Positions 22,770-34,700 of a DNA stretch of 64,000 nt are shown here, one piece after another. The notes under the pieces were generated by a model that was not told the DNA's origin, ran no database searches, and saw nothing but the letters and a program-made list of their open reading frames with translations. Both the position numbers and the translations under genes were made by a program. Source of the DNA: Epiperipatus broadwayi (Eukaryota > Onychophora > Udeonychophora > Euonychophora > Peripatidae); the NCBI GenBank assembly GCA_028023455.1, contig JAQFVV010006271.1, positions 124,001-188,000 on the forward strand, given 5' to 3'. Position 1 is the first letter of the stretch. Each line of letters opens with the position of its first letter.

Positions 22770-23004
22770 AAAAATCAGTCATATATCACATGACCTATAT
22801 AGCTTGTATTACCAATATGTAATATATAAAGAGCCTGCTACTAGCTCTAAACAAGCTTAATTATTTTATTTGTTATGATAAATGTTACAAGAGAAAATAC
22901 ATGAAGCATTTATCTATGATGGTCCCCATCTCCAGACCGGTTTCGAGCTATGGCTCTCATCAGTGAGAAGCTAGGACATAAGATTCAAAATATTAACTCA
23001 AGCA
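22770..23004 (-). mobile_element. Solo hammerhead-family B element inside RTE
   Basis: The insertion splits the RTE endonuclease region, which continues on both sides (up to about 22769 and from about 23005). On the minus strand it holds a complete hammerhead, then the AAGCTTGTTTAGAGC / TACAAGC block and GGTCATGTGA seen in the other family B copies, ending in a T-rich tail. It is a single unit of about 235 bp. It is younger than the RTE copy it interrupts. Confidence 0.7.
22929..22970 (-). ncRNA. Hammerhead ribozyme, canonical, family B
   Basis: On the minus strand: stem I strand CTTCTCA, core CTGATGA (22963-22957), stem II GAGC-CATA-GCTC (four perfect pairs with the preferred G-C next to the core), GAAA box (22944-22941), palindromic stem III ACCGGT, and a GUC cleavage triplet ending at C 22935. 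The stem I 3' strand TGGAGA pairs with TTCTCA at five of six positions, counting two G-U pairs, with one A-C mismatch. Every catalytic-core residue is present. This is the most canonical hammerhead of the window. Confidence 0.85.
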
Positions 23005-23965
23005 ATAAATTCAACACAAGAAGTGATCAGAGATGTAAAATACGTGATAATGCAAACCTAGAGAGACAACAATTATTTAGAAAAAACAACGTTCACAGTT
23101 AATAGTGCTAATCTGCAGGCACACTTGCAAATTGGTTTAAAATATTAATAAATATTTAAGGTACTTCAGTTGAAATAAAATTAAAAGGAAGTTAACTGAT
23201 ATGTTATTAAGAACTGCAATAAAAATAGTTGATACAAAAAAATAGCAATTGACCAATAAAATTTTTACTAAAATGATAATTTATGAAGAAAGACAAAAAT
23301 ATGAAAATATATAAAAATAATCTATTAAAATGGATTGAATATCTAGAATTTTGTAAAATGGAACGAAAAAGAATTCATAACTATGCAAGAAAATATAATA
23401 GTGTATTAGAGCTACAAAAGAACAAAAATATTAAAAGTGTAAAACAACACGCTATTGTAAGAAAATTATTTCTGCAATAAGAAGTAAAAATAGAACTATA
23501 ATTTAAAAAAAGATAACATCAAAGCGTTCTATAAAGAATTATATAGCAATAAAGAAAAAGTATCCTCTACAAATATGATATCTCCTGAGTTAGCCGGAAT
23601 TTTAAATGAAGAAGTGCGAAGTGCAATTAAATCTATGAACAAAGGAAAAGCTCCAGGTAATGTTGCAATTATAATAGATATGTTAAAAAAGCAAGTGAAG
23701 AAATAGAAAAACTATTAGCAATATTATTTACCAAATGACTAAATGATAACAATGTATCTGATGATTGAAAGAAGGCAGTACTAATATTAACTTTTAAAAA
23801 AGGTGATAAAGAAGATATAAATTATAGACCTATCAGTCTTTTAGCAATTTTATACAAAAATTTTACAAAGATAATTACAACACTTCTATAAGCCACTAGG
23901 CTATTCGAACCTAGAACATTTATAAAGGCAGCAGGTATAGATTCAATTTGTAACTAACCGAAAGC

Positions 23966-24570
23966 CCCAATCACTAGCTCAGGGAAAAGCTAAGTTTAAA
24001 ATATCACACTGTATATTTAAAATTTCTAATTCTTAATTTTAAATATTATTAATAAAATATATAAAATAAATTGCTGCCAAAATTAATTAAACAAAAAATT
24101 TTATTATGCACACACACACACATTAATAAAAACATCTGAAGATTAAATTTACTATTAAATCTATTTGATTTAAATTATATGCACAGATGGAAGCATTTAA
24201 CAGATTTGGTACAATTTTAATATTTTACTAAGCGTAAATATGCTACATAGAATACGTATATAACTAACCCAATCCCTTTTAACCTTAGGCTAAAATTTCG
24301 TGTTTAAACCAATGTTACCTGATTGATATATTCATGTGACCAAGGCAAAATGAGATTATTAGCATAACACAATCGTGTTAACAGGAATTTACATCTGTAG
24401 CATGTATCATTAGAGAAATAACAATTCATGGTGGGAAGAAATGAGTAACTTCCCCATGATCATTAAGAAATTTCACCAACAGACAGGAACAATCCACTGC
24501 CCAATGGATGATACAAAAACGATGTTATTTGATATATATATATATTCTAATGTTTTCACGGATAAAAGAT
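23966..24570. other. Non-coding stretch
   Basis: No gene recognised. A short CA run is at about 24110-24121 and a TA run is at about 24533-24543. It leads into the perfect hairpin. Confidence 0.5.
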
Positions 24571-24701
24571 GTCATATTATTATTACTATTTGCGGGATAT
24601 TCCGTGTAGTGAAAAAGCTAAATGCTGATATTGTACTGAAACATCAGCATTTAGCTTTTTCACTACACGGAATATCCCGCAAATAGTAATAATAATATGA
24701 C
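24571..24701. repeat. Perfect 58-bp inverted repeat flanked by (TA)n
   Basis: The arms at 24571-24628 and 24644-24701 are exactly complementary over 58 bp, with a 15-nt loop. TA runs lie on both sides (about 24533-24543 and 24702-24719). Perfect arms mean very recent origin. It is immediately adjacent to the 3' end of the RTE copy. A transcript would fold into a long double-stranded hairpin. No hammerhead core or coding content is seen. Confidence 0.85.
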
Positions 24702-24721
24702 ATATATATATATATATATCA

Positions 24722-25838
24722 TCAACCATTATCAATCCACTGCAGGATGAAGGTCTCTCCAAGTTTAATCCATCTTCTCCGATCTTTAGCTTCTCTTCTC
24801 CACAACACCCCGACACATTTTCTTATTTCATCCATCCATCTCACATGTGGTCTCTTTCTGGGTCTTTTACAATCTCTTGGAATCCAGTTTAAAATTTCAA
24901 TTGTCCATCTATTATCATCTCTTCTAGCAATATGTCCAGCCCAACTCCATTTCAATCTTTTAAATTTTTTCAATAAGGTCAGTAACACCTGTTTGTTGTC
25001 TTACCCATACATTGCATTTTCGATCTCTTCTTGTTACTCCCAACATACATCTCTCCATACTCCTTTGAGTGGTCTGAAGTCTCTGTATTGCTCTTCTATT
25101 AAGTGTCCAAGTCTCAGATCCATAAGTAAGAACTGGTAAAACACATTTGTTAAAAACCATCCTTTTCAAACACATAGGCATATTTCCTTTTAGTATCAAG
25201 TTATTTCTACCAAAAGCACTCCAACCAAGTTTAATTCTATGATTAATTTCCTCCATTATGTTTCCATCTGTATTAATAATCTGACCAAGGTATTTGTAAC
25301 TGTTAACTTCTTCTAATTCTTCATAATCAATCTTTATTTTCATATTTTGAGCAAATCGATTAAACATTACTTTAGTCTTTTTAACATTTATCTTTAGTCC
25401 TACTTTTCTACTTTCATCTGCTAACTCCTGCAACATTTCCTGCAGCTCTGAAGCATTATTTGCAAAAACAACTACATCATCTGCGAAATCTAAATGACTT
25501 AAATACTCTCCATTTACTTTCACTCCTTTAGTTTCCCATTTTAATCCACAAAATACTTCTTGCAGCACTGCTGTAAAAAGTTTTGGAGATATGGAGTCAC
25601 CTTGTCTTACACCTTTCTCAATGTTGATTTTTCCAGTATCATTATGTAATCTAATTGTTGCTGTTGCATTTTTATAAATATTCATTAAAATATGACAATA
25701 TCCTGGATCTATACCTTGATGATCCAATGCTTTAATCACTGAAGAAATGTGTATAAAATCAAATGCCTTTTCATAATCTACAAATCCAAAACATAATGAC
25801 AACTCATATTGGTTTGTCCTCTCTATGACTTCTCTCAA
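24722..25838 (-). pseudogene. RTE reverse transcriptase, C-terminal part
   Basis: A 292-codon frame starts within the duplicated segment. It carries motif A (FVDYEKAFD, Asp at residue 21), motif B (GVRQGDSISP, residues 76-85) and motif C (FADD, residues 118-121), followed by the KTKVMFN and YKYLGQII thumb signatures. Near 24960-24990 an A/T-run indel shifts the frame; the continuation (KRLKWSWAGHIARRDDNRW) lies in the next frame down to 24722. At the same spot the copy at 40.9 kb reads through, which confirms the shift is local. The catalytic residues are intact. Confidence 0.85.
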
Positions 25839-26009
25839 TACCTGGATATGATCTATTGTACTAAAACCACTTTTAAATCCAGCTCAAATGCCTTTTCATA
25901 ATCTACAAATCCAAAACATAATGACAACTCATATTGGTTTGTCCTCTCTATGACTTCTCTCAATACCTGGATATGATCTATTGTACTAAAACCACTTTTA
26001 AATCCAGCT
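25760..26009. repeat. Exact 125-bp tandem duplication in RTE
   Basis: 25760-25884 and 25885-26009 are identical as far as I can read. The unit covers RT motif A. Because 125 is not a multiple of three, the duplication shifts the frame and kills the ORF. The other RTE copies have a single unit here (about 41855-41970), so it arose in this copy. Identity of the units makes it recent, segregating, or an assembly error. Confidence 0.9.
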
Positions 26010-27718
26010 TGTTCTCTTGGTTGGTGGAAATCCAAAGTTCTCTGTAGATGAGCTGTAATTATCTTGGTAAAATTTTTATATAAAACTGATAAAAGGCTGA
26101 TAGGTCTGTAATTTCTAATATCTTCTTTATCACCTTTTTTAAATATTAATATTATTACTGCATTCTTCCAATCTTCTGGTACATCTCTATCATTTAGACA
26201 TTTGGTATATAACTTTGCTAAAATTGTTTCTATTTTTTCACCTGCTTCTTTTAATATATCAATTATAATTCCATCATTTCCTGGAGCCTTTCCTTTCTTC
26301 ATACATTTAATTGCATGTCTCACTTCTTCATTTAAAATTCTGGGCAATTTGGAAGATGTAATAGATATAGGAGGTACTTGTTCTTTATTACTATATAATT
26401 CTTGATAAAAATCTTCTACCAATTTCATGATGTCATCTCTCTTTTTAGTAATAATTCCATCTTTTTTTCTTATTGCAGATATAAATTTCCTACCAATACC
26501 AAAATGTTGTTTAACATTCTTGAGACTTTTATTTTCTTCTACAGCTTTCCTTGCTATTTCACAGTTATACTTTCTTATATCATTTTCAACTCTTTTCCGT
26601 ACCATTTTACAAAATTCGAGATATTCAATTCTTTTTAATACATCATTTTTGTATATCTTCATATTCCTTCTTTTCTTCATAAATTCTCTAGTCTCAGTAG
26701 AAATTTTATTAGTCAATTGCTGCTTTTTTCTACCAGCTATCTTTGTTGCAGTTTTTAAAAGTGTATCAGTTATTTTCATATTAATTTCATTCAAATCTGA
26801 ATCATGTTCAAAATCTCCTAACACTTGAAACCTATTTGTAAGTTCTGATTTAAATTCATTAGAATGTTTCTGAAGATTAGGAATATCAACTGTAAATATT
26901 GTTTTTCTTAATAATTTTTGTCTCTCTAGTTTTACATTAACACGTAACTTACACCTTACTAATCGATGATCACTTCCTGTGTTAAATTTATTAAGAACAT
27001 TACAATCTTGAAATATGTATTTTCTGTTAGTCAAAATATAATCCAATTCTGCTGTACCTTCATTTGGATGTTTCCATGTCCATTTCCTTTTAACATTTTT
27101 CTCAAAAAATGAATTCATAATATAAAGTTTTTCTTTTTCTGCAAACTCCACAAGTCTATGTCCTCTCTCATTTCTATTACCATAACCAAAATTACCTACA
27201 GCAATTTCATCTTTCATTTGTCTACCAATTCTAGCATTAAAGTCTCCCATAACAATTTTAAAATGTTGTTTACTCTGATCAAAAGCCTTTTGTACGTCCA
27301 TATAAAAATCTTCTACTACTTCATCACTATGAGAACTTGTTGGGGCATAAACCTGAATTATCTGCATTTGGTATCTGCTATTAAGTTGTATAACTAATCT
27401 TGCCACTCTGTCCGATACACCATCAATCTCCACAATATTGTTCTTCCACTTTTTATTTATAATGAATCCTACTCCACTTGTATTTCCAATATGTGTGCCT
27501 TTATAATAGAGTATATGTCCACTTTTTAAATCAATTGTTTCTTCACCTTTTCTTCTAACTTCACAAAGTCCAATAAGGTCCCATTTAATATAAGACAGTT
27601 CTTCTTCTAATTCTTGCAATCTTCCTTCACTTGAAAGTGATCTGCAGTTGTAAGTACCTAAATAAAAAGTCGTCATCAAATGGCAGCCTGGGTCTGCAAT
27701 CAGGGGATTCTTTAGCAC
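25853..27718 (-). pseudogene. RTE endonuclease and N-terminal RT
   Basis: The 621-codon frame contains an AP-endonuclease-like domain: YNCRS (Asn 24), GLCEVR (Glu 53), QVYAPTSSHSD, MGDFNARIG, ELDYIL and GSDHRLVRC. These supply the metal-binding and catalytic residues that nick target DNA. A charged linker follows, then RT blocks KGKAPGNDG, NAVIILIFKKGDK and YRPISLLS. The frame runs into the first of two copies of a 125-bp duplication and ends out of frame at 25853, just after motif A. Apart from this, the protein looks intact. Confidence 0.88.
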
Positions 27719-28129
27719 CCTCCGCCTTCAGCCACCAACCACTGCCTTGGTTGGTGACTTTACAGCCTCCTGGGAATAAGGGCCATGCTTTATTTTTGTC
27801 TGTCATAATTGTATATAGGTATTGGAAAAATATTTATCATTTACACAAACATTCATTCTGCCTTATCAGGCACTGAGAAGAAAGACCATGGTGTTTCTTG
27901 ATCTTAAACTCAGAGGTAAAAAGCCAATAAACTCACCACGCTGGCTAATGTGTGTTGGTGAGCAGCCCATCCATGTTCATATACTATATGAATAATCACA
28001 TAGTAATAATAGCTGCAATGACAAGAACGTTTGGAGTGGACATTAGGAATTTGCCCTGCTCGATTCCTTTAAAGCCTCCAAGAGGAATCAAAGGGTCTCC
28101 TTTCAGTTAATAGCAAACTCCTTTCTGCA

Positions 28130-28133
<4 letters not shown>

Positions 28134-28184
<51 letters not shown>
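28134..28184. repeat. (TA)n microsatellite
   Basis: About 25 TA units lie directly against the 5' end of the best RTE copy. A possible pre-existing insertion site. Confidence 0.9.
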
Positions 28185-28188
<4 letters not shown>

Positions 28189-29590
28189 TGCTCTGTAAAA
28201 AGAGTATAATTGTCTTTGATGGCTTACTATCCCAACCAAAGCATAAGCAAGTCAATGGCATAGGAAAATATGTTGACCATTGACAATGCAATGGCTACAC
28301 ATTTGAGTCATATGTTCAGGTGGGTATTATGCCCTGTATGCTAATGCATCACAAGAGAACAAGTATCCAATGCACCTACTCAAATTATGTTGACATAAAG
28401 CCCAAAATTAACACTCCTTAATTAACATAATCTTATGAATCTATACAACCATTTACCCCTATTTTAAATAATTAATTTAAATGAAATTTACAAGAATGGA
28501 AATGATATCAAACACATATATAATAAATAATTTAAAATTTTAGTCAGATAAGATTTCTTTTAAAATTAAGTGGAATTTAAAATTACTACTTGGAAAAGTT
28601 TGTATTGTATAAATTAAAGTTCATTTAAAGCAAAAGTTCATACTTTCAAATGCTATATGTTTATTGAAGGCCATCTTTGCAGTCCTTAATACATCACACA
28701 ACTATGTTCACAGTTGCACAACTATGTTCACAGTTCCTTCCATCCCATATTAATATTGTTCTAGTGGAGACAACCAGTTTTCAATAACCATCATACTGGA
28801 GGCCACCTCAGCTGGTGCAAATATGTAAATGTAATTATTGCATGATCCATATTTGTCACTTGTCTTTTATTATATATTTATTTATATGATTTTAAAAAGA
28901 ATGGGAAAGTATGGAGGTTGTTTAATATATCTATAAAGATACTATACATGGGAAAGAGAAAGATGAATAACGTCATGTTTTTTGTTTTTTTTTTTAAATT
29001 AAAAATTCAGATATATTAATCTTTAACTGTGGTTTAAAGTTTATATCTGTGGTAGAGATAATCTTTAGTTTAGAAAATCATTAGTAATAATCATTATTGT
29101 ATTTATCTGAGGTGGATGTTGTCAAAGTTGTGAGTGGAAAGTTGTGAGTGGAATGAGTTTGTACAAGGATAAATAAACATGTAACAACTTATAAAATATG
29201 TCTCAATAACATGCAATCAGCAAAAACAATCAAAACTAAATCTCCAATAAAAAGTTTTATTTTTATATTATTTTGAATTCTTGTTCCAAAAGAAAGTTTA
29301 TTTGTGTCTCATCGCCAAATGCCGTGAGGTCAAAGTCAAAATTTACAATATAATATTAACATAGGCAAAGGACAATAGCATAGTCAGTCCATGTTATGGG
29401 TTCCCAATCCGATGAGGTTTCTCATAAAGACTTCATTCATCCACCCAGAGATCCCACACACACACAAACTACTATCCAAGTTACAAAATTATCAAACATT
29501 TTTTACAGACTAAAAATTCCATAAATTACATGGCCGGATCATAATACATTACAATTGGAAAGTTGCAATATATATGAACTGATTGTTATA
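28185..29590. other. Non-coding stretch
   Basis: No gene recognised. A short direct duplication (ACAACTATGTTCACAGTT) occurs at about 28698 and 28719. The remainder is AT-rich single-copy-looking sequence. Confidence 0.5.
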
Positions 29591-29914
29591 ATAATGTATT
29601 ATATGTCTGGACCCATGGGGATTTCACTCCATCACCTGCACATCCAGATCACAAAACATATTTCAAATATCCATGAAATACATCTATTCAAACAATTTCA
29701 AAAACATAAACACAATATAATTTTAATATTTACAAGGATTGTAAAACTATTCTTCATCCATCCAGGACTGCAGTGACTTCACTCTGTCATTCTGCAGATC
29801 TGGATTGCCCGTTAAACAAAGTATCCCATTCACAGGGTAGGAATTCCACAATTACTAATAAATATCACCAACACCCTGGCTAAGCAATAATTACATAAAT
29901 GTTTGATTACATAG

Positions 29915-29997
<83 letters not shown>

Positions 29998-30090
29998 CCC
30001 TCAAAGAAGATTAAACATAGTTCTCAACATCCATCCAGATATGCAGTAACTTCACTCCATTCATCTGCTGATCTGGATGCCAAAATAACA
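29591..30090 (+). repeat. Degenerate repeat blocks and two (TA)n tracts
   Basis: Three diverged blocks share ATCCAG/CCATCCAG...CAGTRACTTCACTC...CTGCAGATCTGGATTGCC (about 29605-29655, 29757-29812 and 30030-30080). Two (TA)n tracts lie at about 29921-29950 and 29957-29991. Origin unknown. Confidence 0.45.
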
Positions 30091-30990
30091 ATACATTGTA
30101 AATTAAAGGATTAAGTTATATTTTAGATTAGTAACTAACATAGACCTTTGCTGGAGAATAATTACACTACTTTATCTATTAAAGTTCATTCAATCAATGA
30201 CAAACATCCCTGGGACTTTTACTCTGGACCAGGTCTGATCAGCCATCCATTGTTGACAAGTCTTTTTATCCTTCACTCCAGCTTCTTTTATTTTCTTAAT
30301 AAATATTTATTCTATTGTATTCTCAGTTTCATCTTGGAACATTATGTTTCTGACTGACCAGATAGGAAAGTTCACTTGTTTTGCAAGTCTGATCAGACCA
30401 AATTCCCCTTTCTAAATCGCTCTGGGTATGTCTATACAAGAAATGTTTTTTATCTGAGGTCTGCATCAGAAACCAGTTACATATAGAATTCCAGGTGCTT
30501 GTTTTAAAGCTAAAGATGCCATTGGATGGTGCCATTTTCATGCTAAAACTATAAAATATGACCATTCCCAGGCCGTTGATTATAATAATTTTGCTGTGCT
30601 TTTTTGTAATGTGAAAATAAAAACAAAACAAAATCGTCTTTTATAAATATTATTTTTTATTAACATATACAATTTAAATGATAATAATAAACTTAAAATA
30701 AAATCAACAAATTACAATTTGATTCGTGTTTTTTCTATGGTCTATTTTTTTAATTGTGTTACGGCTTTTTTTTATCAATTTTCTATCGGATATTTTTTTA
30801 CTTGTGTTACAACTTTTTTTGTTGTTGTTATTTAACTAAAAAATAATAATCATAATAAAAAGTAAAATTTCTTAGTCTATTTTTTAGTTTTTTAGTCTTT
30901 GTTTTATCTTTCTTTTTTTTTACAGACAAAGAGATATTACGGCTATTTTTTACTTCAAATAGAATGACAATAAAAAGTAAAAGTTGTTAT
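30091..30990. other. Non-coding stretch
   Basis: No gene or repeat recognised. T-rich at 30720-30930. Confidence 0.5.
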
Positions 30991-31063
30991 GGTTAGGTTT
31001 AGGGTTAGTTTTAGGGTTAGGTTTAGGGTTAGTTTTAGAGTTAGGGTTAGTTTTAGGGTTAGT
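30991..31063 (+). repeat. Interstitial telomere-like repeat
   Basis: About 73 bp made of TTAGGG with variant TTAGGTTT and TTAGTTTT units in alternation. TTAGGG is the standard animal (including mollusc) telomere unit. The degenerate internal tract suggests an old repair event or a fusion scar. Confidence 0.8.
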
Positions 31064-31779
31064 GTTCTGTTGTTTGTAATGCTAAAATAAAAAAATTCCA
31101 AATCGTAACTGTACTCAGACAAAATAAAGAAACTCAAACTTTTTTAAACAACAACAAACACATATAAATGTCTTCTTTACTTATTAAACATGTTTATAAT
31201 ATTTGCTTTTATGAAATAACATGTATATTTGTACTTTTCTTACTGGATATTTTTTTGGTACCACTCTTTTTTACTTCAAAAATATACATGTGGAATGTTA
31301 CGAACAGTACATTACTTGACATGTTACCTAATTGCAACTCACTAAAAACATAGATATTTAACATTTTCCCAATTAAAACTTTATACAGTACGTTGTAAAA
31401 AAGTCTAGAATTATTACTTTAAAAAATCTGAACCTTTCAATACTTTAAAATCAAATAAAAATCAAATGAAAACAACATTTCCATCCAATTCAAATGCAAA
31501 CTCTCTCAGCAAGCCGTAACTGATTTTATAAACTGTGCGAATGCAGAAAATGTATTTGCTGCAATGCTACATACATGCTGTACTGTGATGCAACATAGCA
31601 TCCTGCATTCTGTAGCGTAACAAAAATGTTGTATTATAGAAAATGCAGGTTGAAACGTGTTGGCCACAGAAACAGCATTTTTATGTGTTTTAGCATGAAA
31701 ACCACACCAAAGAGTGGTGTCTTTAGCTATAAGATGAGTACCGAATTCCACATCTACTAAAATTGTAGGATGTGGGAAA
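31064..31779. other. Non-coding stretch
   Basis: Nothing recognised. 31495-31760 has more balanced base composition and several short inverted segments (CAATGCTACATACATGC and GATGCAACATAGCATC), without a clear family. Confidence 0.45.
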
Positions 31780-34700
31780 TTGATTATTCAGATTTGTTGC
31801 ACAGCAAATATATTGTATCAATTCTAATCCCCTGCCTGCAACTCAAGAACAGTCTGGTGGGTAGGACTCCAAGGCTGATCTTAAGCAGAAAGACTACCAA
31901 ATTAGGTTCTAGTTTTAGTCTTTTGGTCAGCCCCACAAATCCAGAAATTCAAATCAAGGGTTTTTTCTCATCTTTAGAAAAGTCTTGGTGAGTTAGCCCA
32001 TACAAATCCCAATAGGATAACTTTCCAGAAAACAAGGAGCTGATAGTCTTGATGTTATTGATCACTAATGAGATGTTGTCTGACCTGTATACCTCCTTTC
32101 ACTGAAAGCAGCCAGTCAATGAGTTCCACATAAGTTATGGGTAAGGAGCACTCTATGTTCTCATTCTCACAAAAGAACTTGACCAAGGTATTATGGGCCC
32201 ACTGGAGAAAATTTTGAATGCAATGCAACCCCAAACCATTTTGCTTCTTTGATTTTTGTAGTATCCTCATCCTGATGACTGGAGTCACCCCAACATAATT
32301 TCCTACATTGTGTCACCACCATTTTTATAAATGCTTTTATTGGGGAGGACCACAGCATTCAATAGCATGACCTTCCCTAACAATGAAAGGGGGACCATAA
32401 TTAAAAAATTAACTTTTTTAACCTTTGTAAATAAGGCTTTTTACAGCTCTCTCTCCTCATTACAAAGGGGGGGCAAGCTAGTTGGAAACAGAAATTTCTG
32501 TGGGGGAGCCCTAAATCTCCCTGGGATTTGTTTCCTGGTTCTGATCATCTATAAGGCTGATTTCTGCCCATTGATCTTTAGACCATAATTGCAAGCAATC
32601 AGATCCAATATCTTCTCTAGCTTACCAACATCCTCCTGTGATGAGAGAAACACCACCATATCATCCATATAGAAAATGTGGTGAATGCTCTCTCCCACCA
32701 CAGAAATGGCAATTCCAGGGAGTGTTGCCTTAATACTGAATGGTAGAGGGTTGATATAAGCCATGAAAAGGAGTGCACTCAGGGCAAGCTCTGGGGTATG
32801 GAAACACAGGGATGAAAGCCTGGAGTGTCTCTACCATCCAAAGAGAGAAAGACCTCCCAATTTTGTAGAAGGTTCTCAATCATTTGGAGGTATTCCCTAG
32901 GCACTTTGGGTCCCTCCAGAACACTGAGCAGCACATCTATTCTGATGCTGCCAAAAGCACTGGCAAAGTTATACTGTGACTGGCCAGTCCATCTTTTTTT
33001 ACATACTTGGTCAACTATGAGGCAAAACCAGATGACAGCTTCAGCAGTTGAGCTCCCCTTTTTGGTGAACTGATGAGAAGACAATTGTTAGACAATGTTA
33101 GGCTGAATGTCATCCTTGATGAGACTCTCAATTGTCTTTATCAGCAGTGGGATCATAGAAATTTGTCTTAAATTTTCCAAATCATATGGGCCTTCAGATT
33201 TTTTGAGAAGAGGCACCATCACATTTTTTGAGCAGAGGCACCATGGCCATGATGTAGATCCCACCAATTTCTCAGCATCCATCAGCAAGAAGGCCCACCA
33301 TGTTCTTCATGAGAAGCTGTGAAGGACCTCAGATGGACTAGAAAGAACTTGCAGATTTCATGCAGTCCTGGATGGAACCCATCTCAAAATGTTTTAATTT
33401 TAATCAGAATACAGGATTCAGAGATGTTATGTGATTTGGACTCATAAGTTGTGTAGGTTCTATGGGACTTCAAAAAATGCAAGAAGGGTTGAATTGTTTT
33501 ATATAATGCTACCATATCCTAAGTAGCATGAAAGTTCCACTATACCAGTTGCTGCATGCCTCATTTGACCTTGGGGCTCTAGTGCTCCTATCAGACCCAA
33601 TGGCCCACCTGAGATAGTCCCTGGTTCAGCAGTGTTGAAGATGTAGATATTGTCAAGCCCTCTTAATCAAAAAGTACTCAGTAACTTCCTTCTGTTTTTC
33701 TCTGTACTTGGATTTTTAAGTCCATAATTTATGGTATATTTTGCATGTCAAGAGACAGGAAGTTTAATTCAACAGTGATTCTATATTGTTCTCTACTTAG
33801 GTATACAGTCCCCTTAGACTTGTTTGTGCAACTATTAATAAGATCACTTAAGATTTTTGTAAACTTCTTCCAAGCTATCTCTGCTGGGATGTTCAAAAGT
33901 CTAATCTTATTAATGGCAACGCAGATCTCAGAAATCAATTGGATGAAAGCAATAGCCTATGTTAGCATTCTGATTGTTCTTTTGAGACCTGTTATTTGTT
34001 GAGTACTTTCAATTGGGCTAATACTGACCTCAAGTGTGAGATGGTGACCTGAATACAAAGTCAATTAGGGATTTTTAGGTCTGATTATAAAATAAGGAAG
34101 CCTCCAGACTAAATAAATTCTTTCCATTTACCAAAGACTGAATAAAGCAATGAGCATAATTTGATTGGAAAATGGCATAGTTATGGTTAAATCCCCTATA
34201 ATTAAGGTGGGAAAAGGGATTTGTCCTTAAAGTTACATATATTGCATGAATTACACTATGAATCAGGTCTGAATTTTTGGATAAGTATAACTTAACAATG
34301 TTGATGGACCAGCCTTTAAATTAAATTAATAAAATACAACAGTTGGAATTAATCCATAAAATTTTAAACCAGGAAACTGGAGCTTTTTGATTAATAATTC
34401 TTGCCATTCCTCCTGTGGCAATGTTTGAGGAGTAGTGAAAGTTGTCAACTGATTGTAGTAATTTGGATAATTCTCAAATTTGATTAAAGGTGTAACTTGG
34501 TTTCACAGATACATAGTATGACTGGGTTTTGGAGCTTGAACCAATGAAATAAGGCGTAGGCCCTATCCATCAAGTTCAGGCCCCTGACATTGACGGAAGC
34601 AATTTTTAATATTATTGACCCTATATTCCTATTTCCAGGTTCTTACACTAAAAAGTTCACTGGATCAGGTTTTTGTCCATCTTCCAGAGGAGTGTGAGAT

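Larger units (their letters stand above)
18950..23965 (+). mobile_element. RTE-type LINE copy on plus strand, twice interrupted
   Basis: The plus strand matches the reverse complement of the better copy at 24722-28131. The 5' UTR (ATATGAACATGGATGAGCTGCTCACCAAC at about 19066) and the start of the endonuclease region (19480-19937) are present. The rest of the endonuclease and linker follows at 22483-22769 and 23005-23500, then the start of the RT (KGKAPG and YRPISL equivalents, about 23640-23850). It ends near 23960, without the RT catalytic core. It is full of stops and indels. A 2.5-kb insertion (19938-22482) and a hammerhead element (22770-23004) split it. Confidence 0.75.
24722..28131 (-). 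mobile_element. Full-length RTE-type LINE, best copy
   Basis: On the minus strand it runs from a 5' UTR starting near 28131 (shared with the copy ending near 39640) through one long ORF to a 3' end GGTTGATGATATATAT near 24722. It encodes an apurinic endonuclease, a linker, a reverse transcriptase and a C-terminal GHIARR...KRPRKRPHVRW region. It has only two visible ORF lesions: a 125-bp tandem duplication and a one-base frameshift near 24965. RTE elements normally end in short tandem repeats, which fits the TA/GAT tail. It is the best candidate source or sibling for the other three RTE copies in the window. Confidence 0.9.

Noticed and set aside
24617-24655. Hammerhead-like CTGAT ... TGAAAC in the loop of the perfect hairpin
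   Set aside because: The core reads CTGATAT and no stem II or stem III can form.
24747-27876. Several plus-strand frames of 60-133 codons
   Set aside because: They are antisense to the RTE endonuclease and RT frames, whose motifs are unmistakable on the minus strand.
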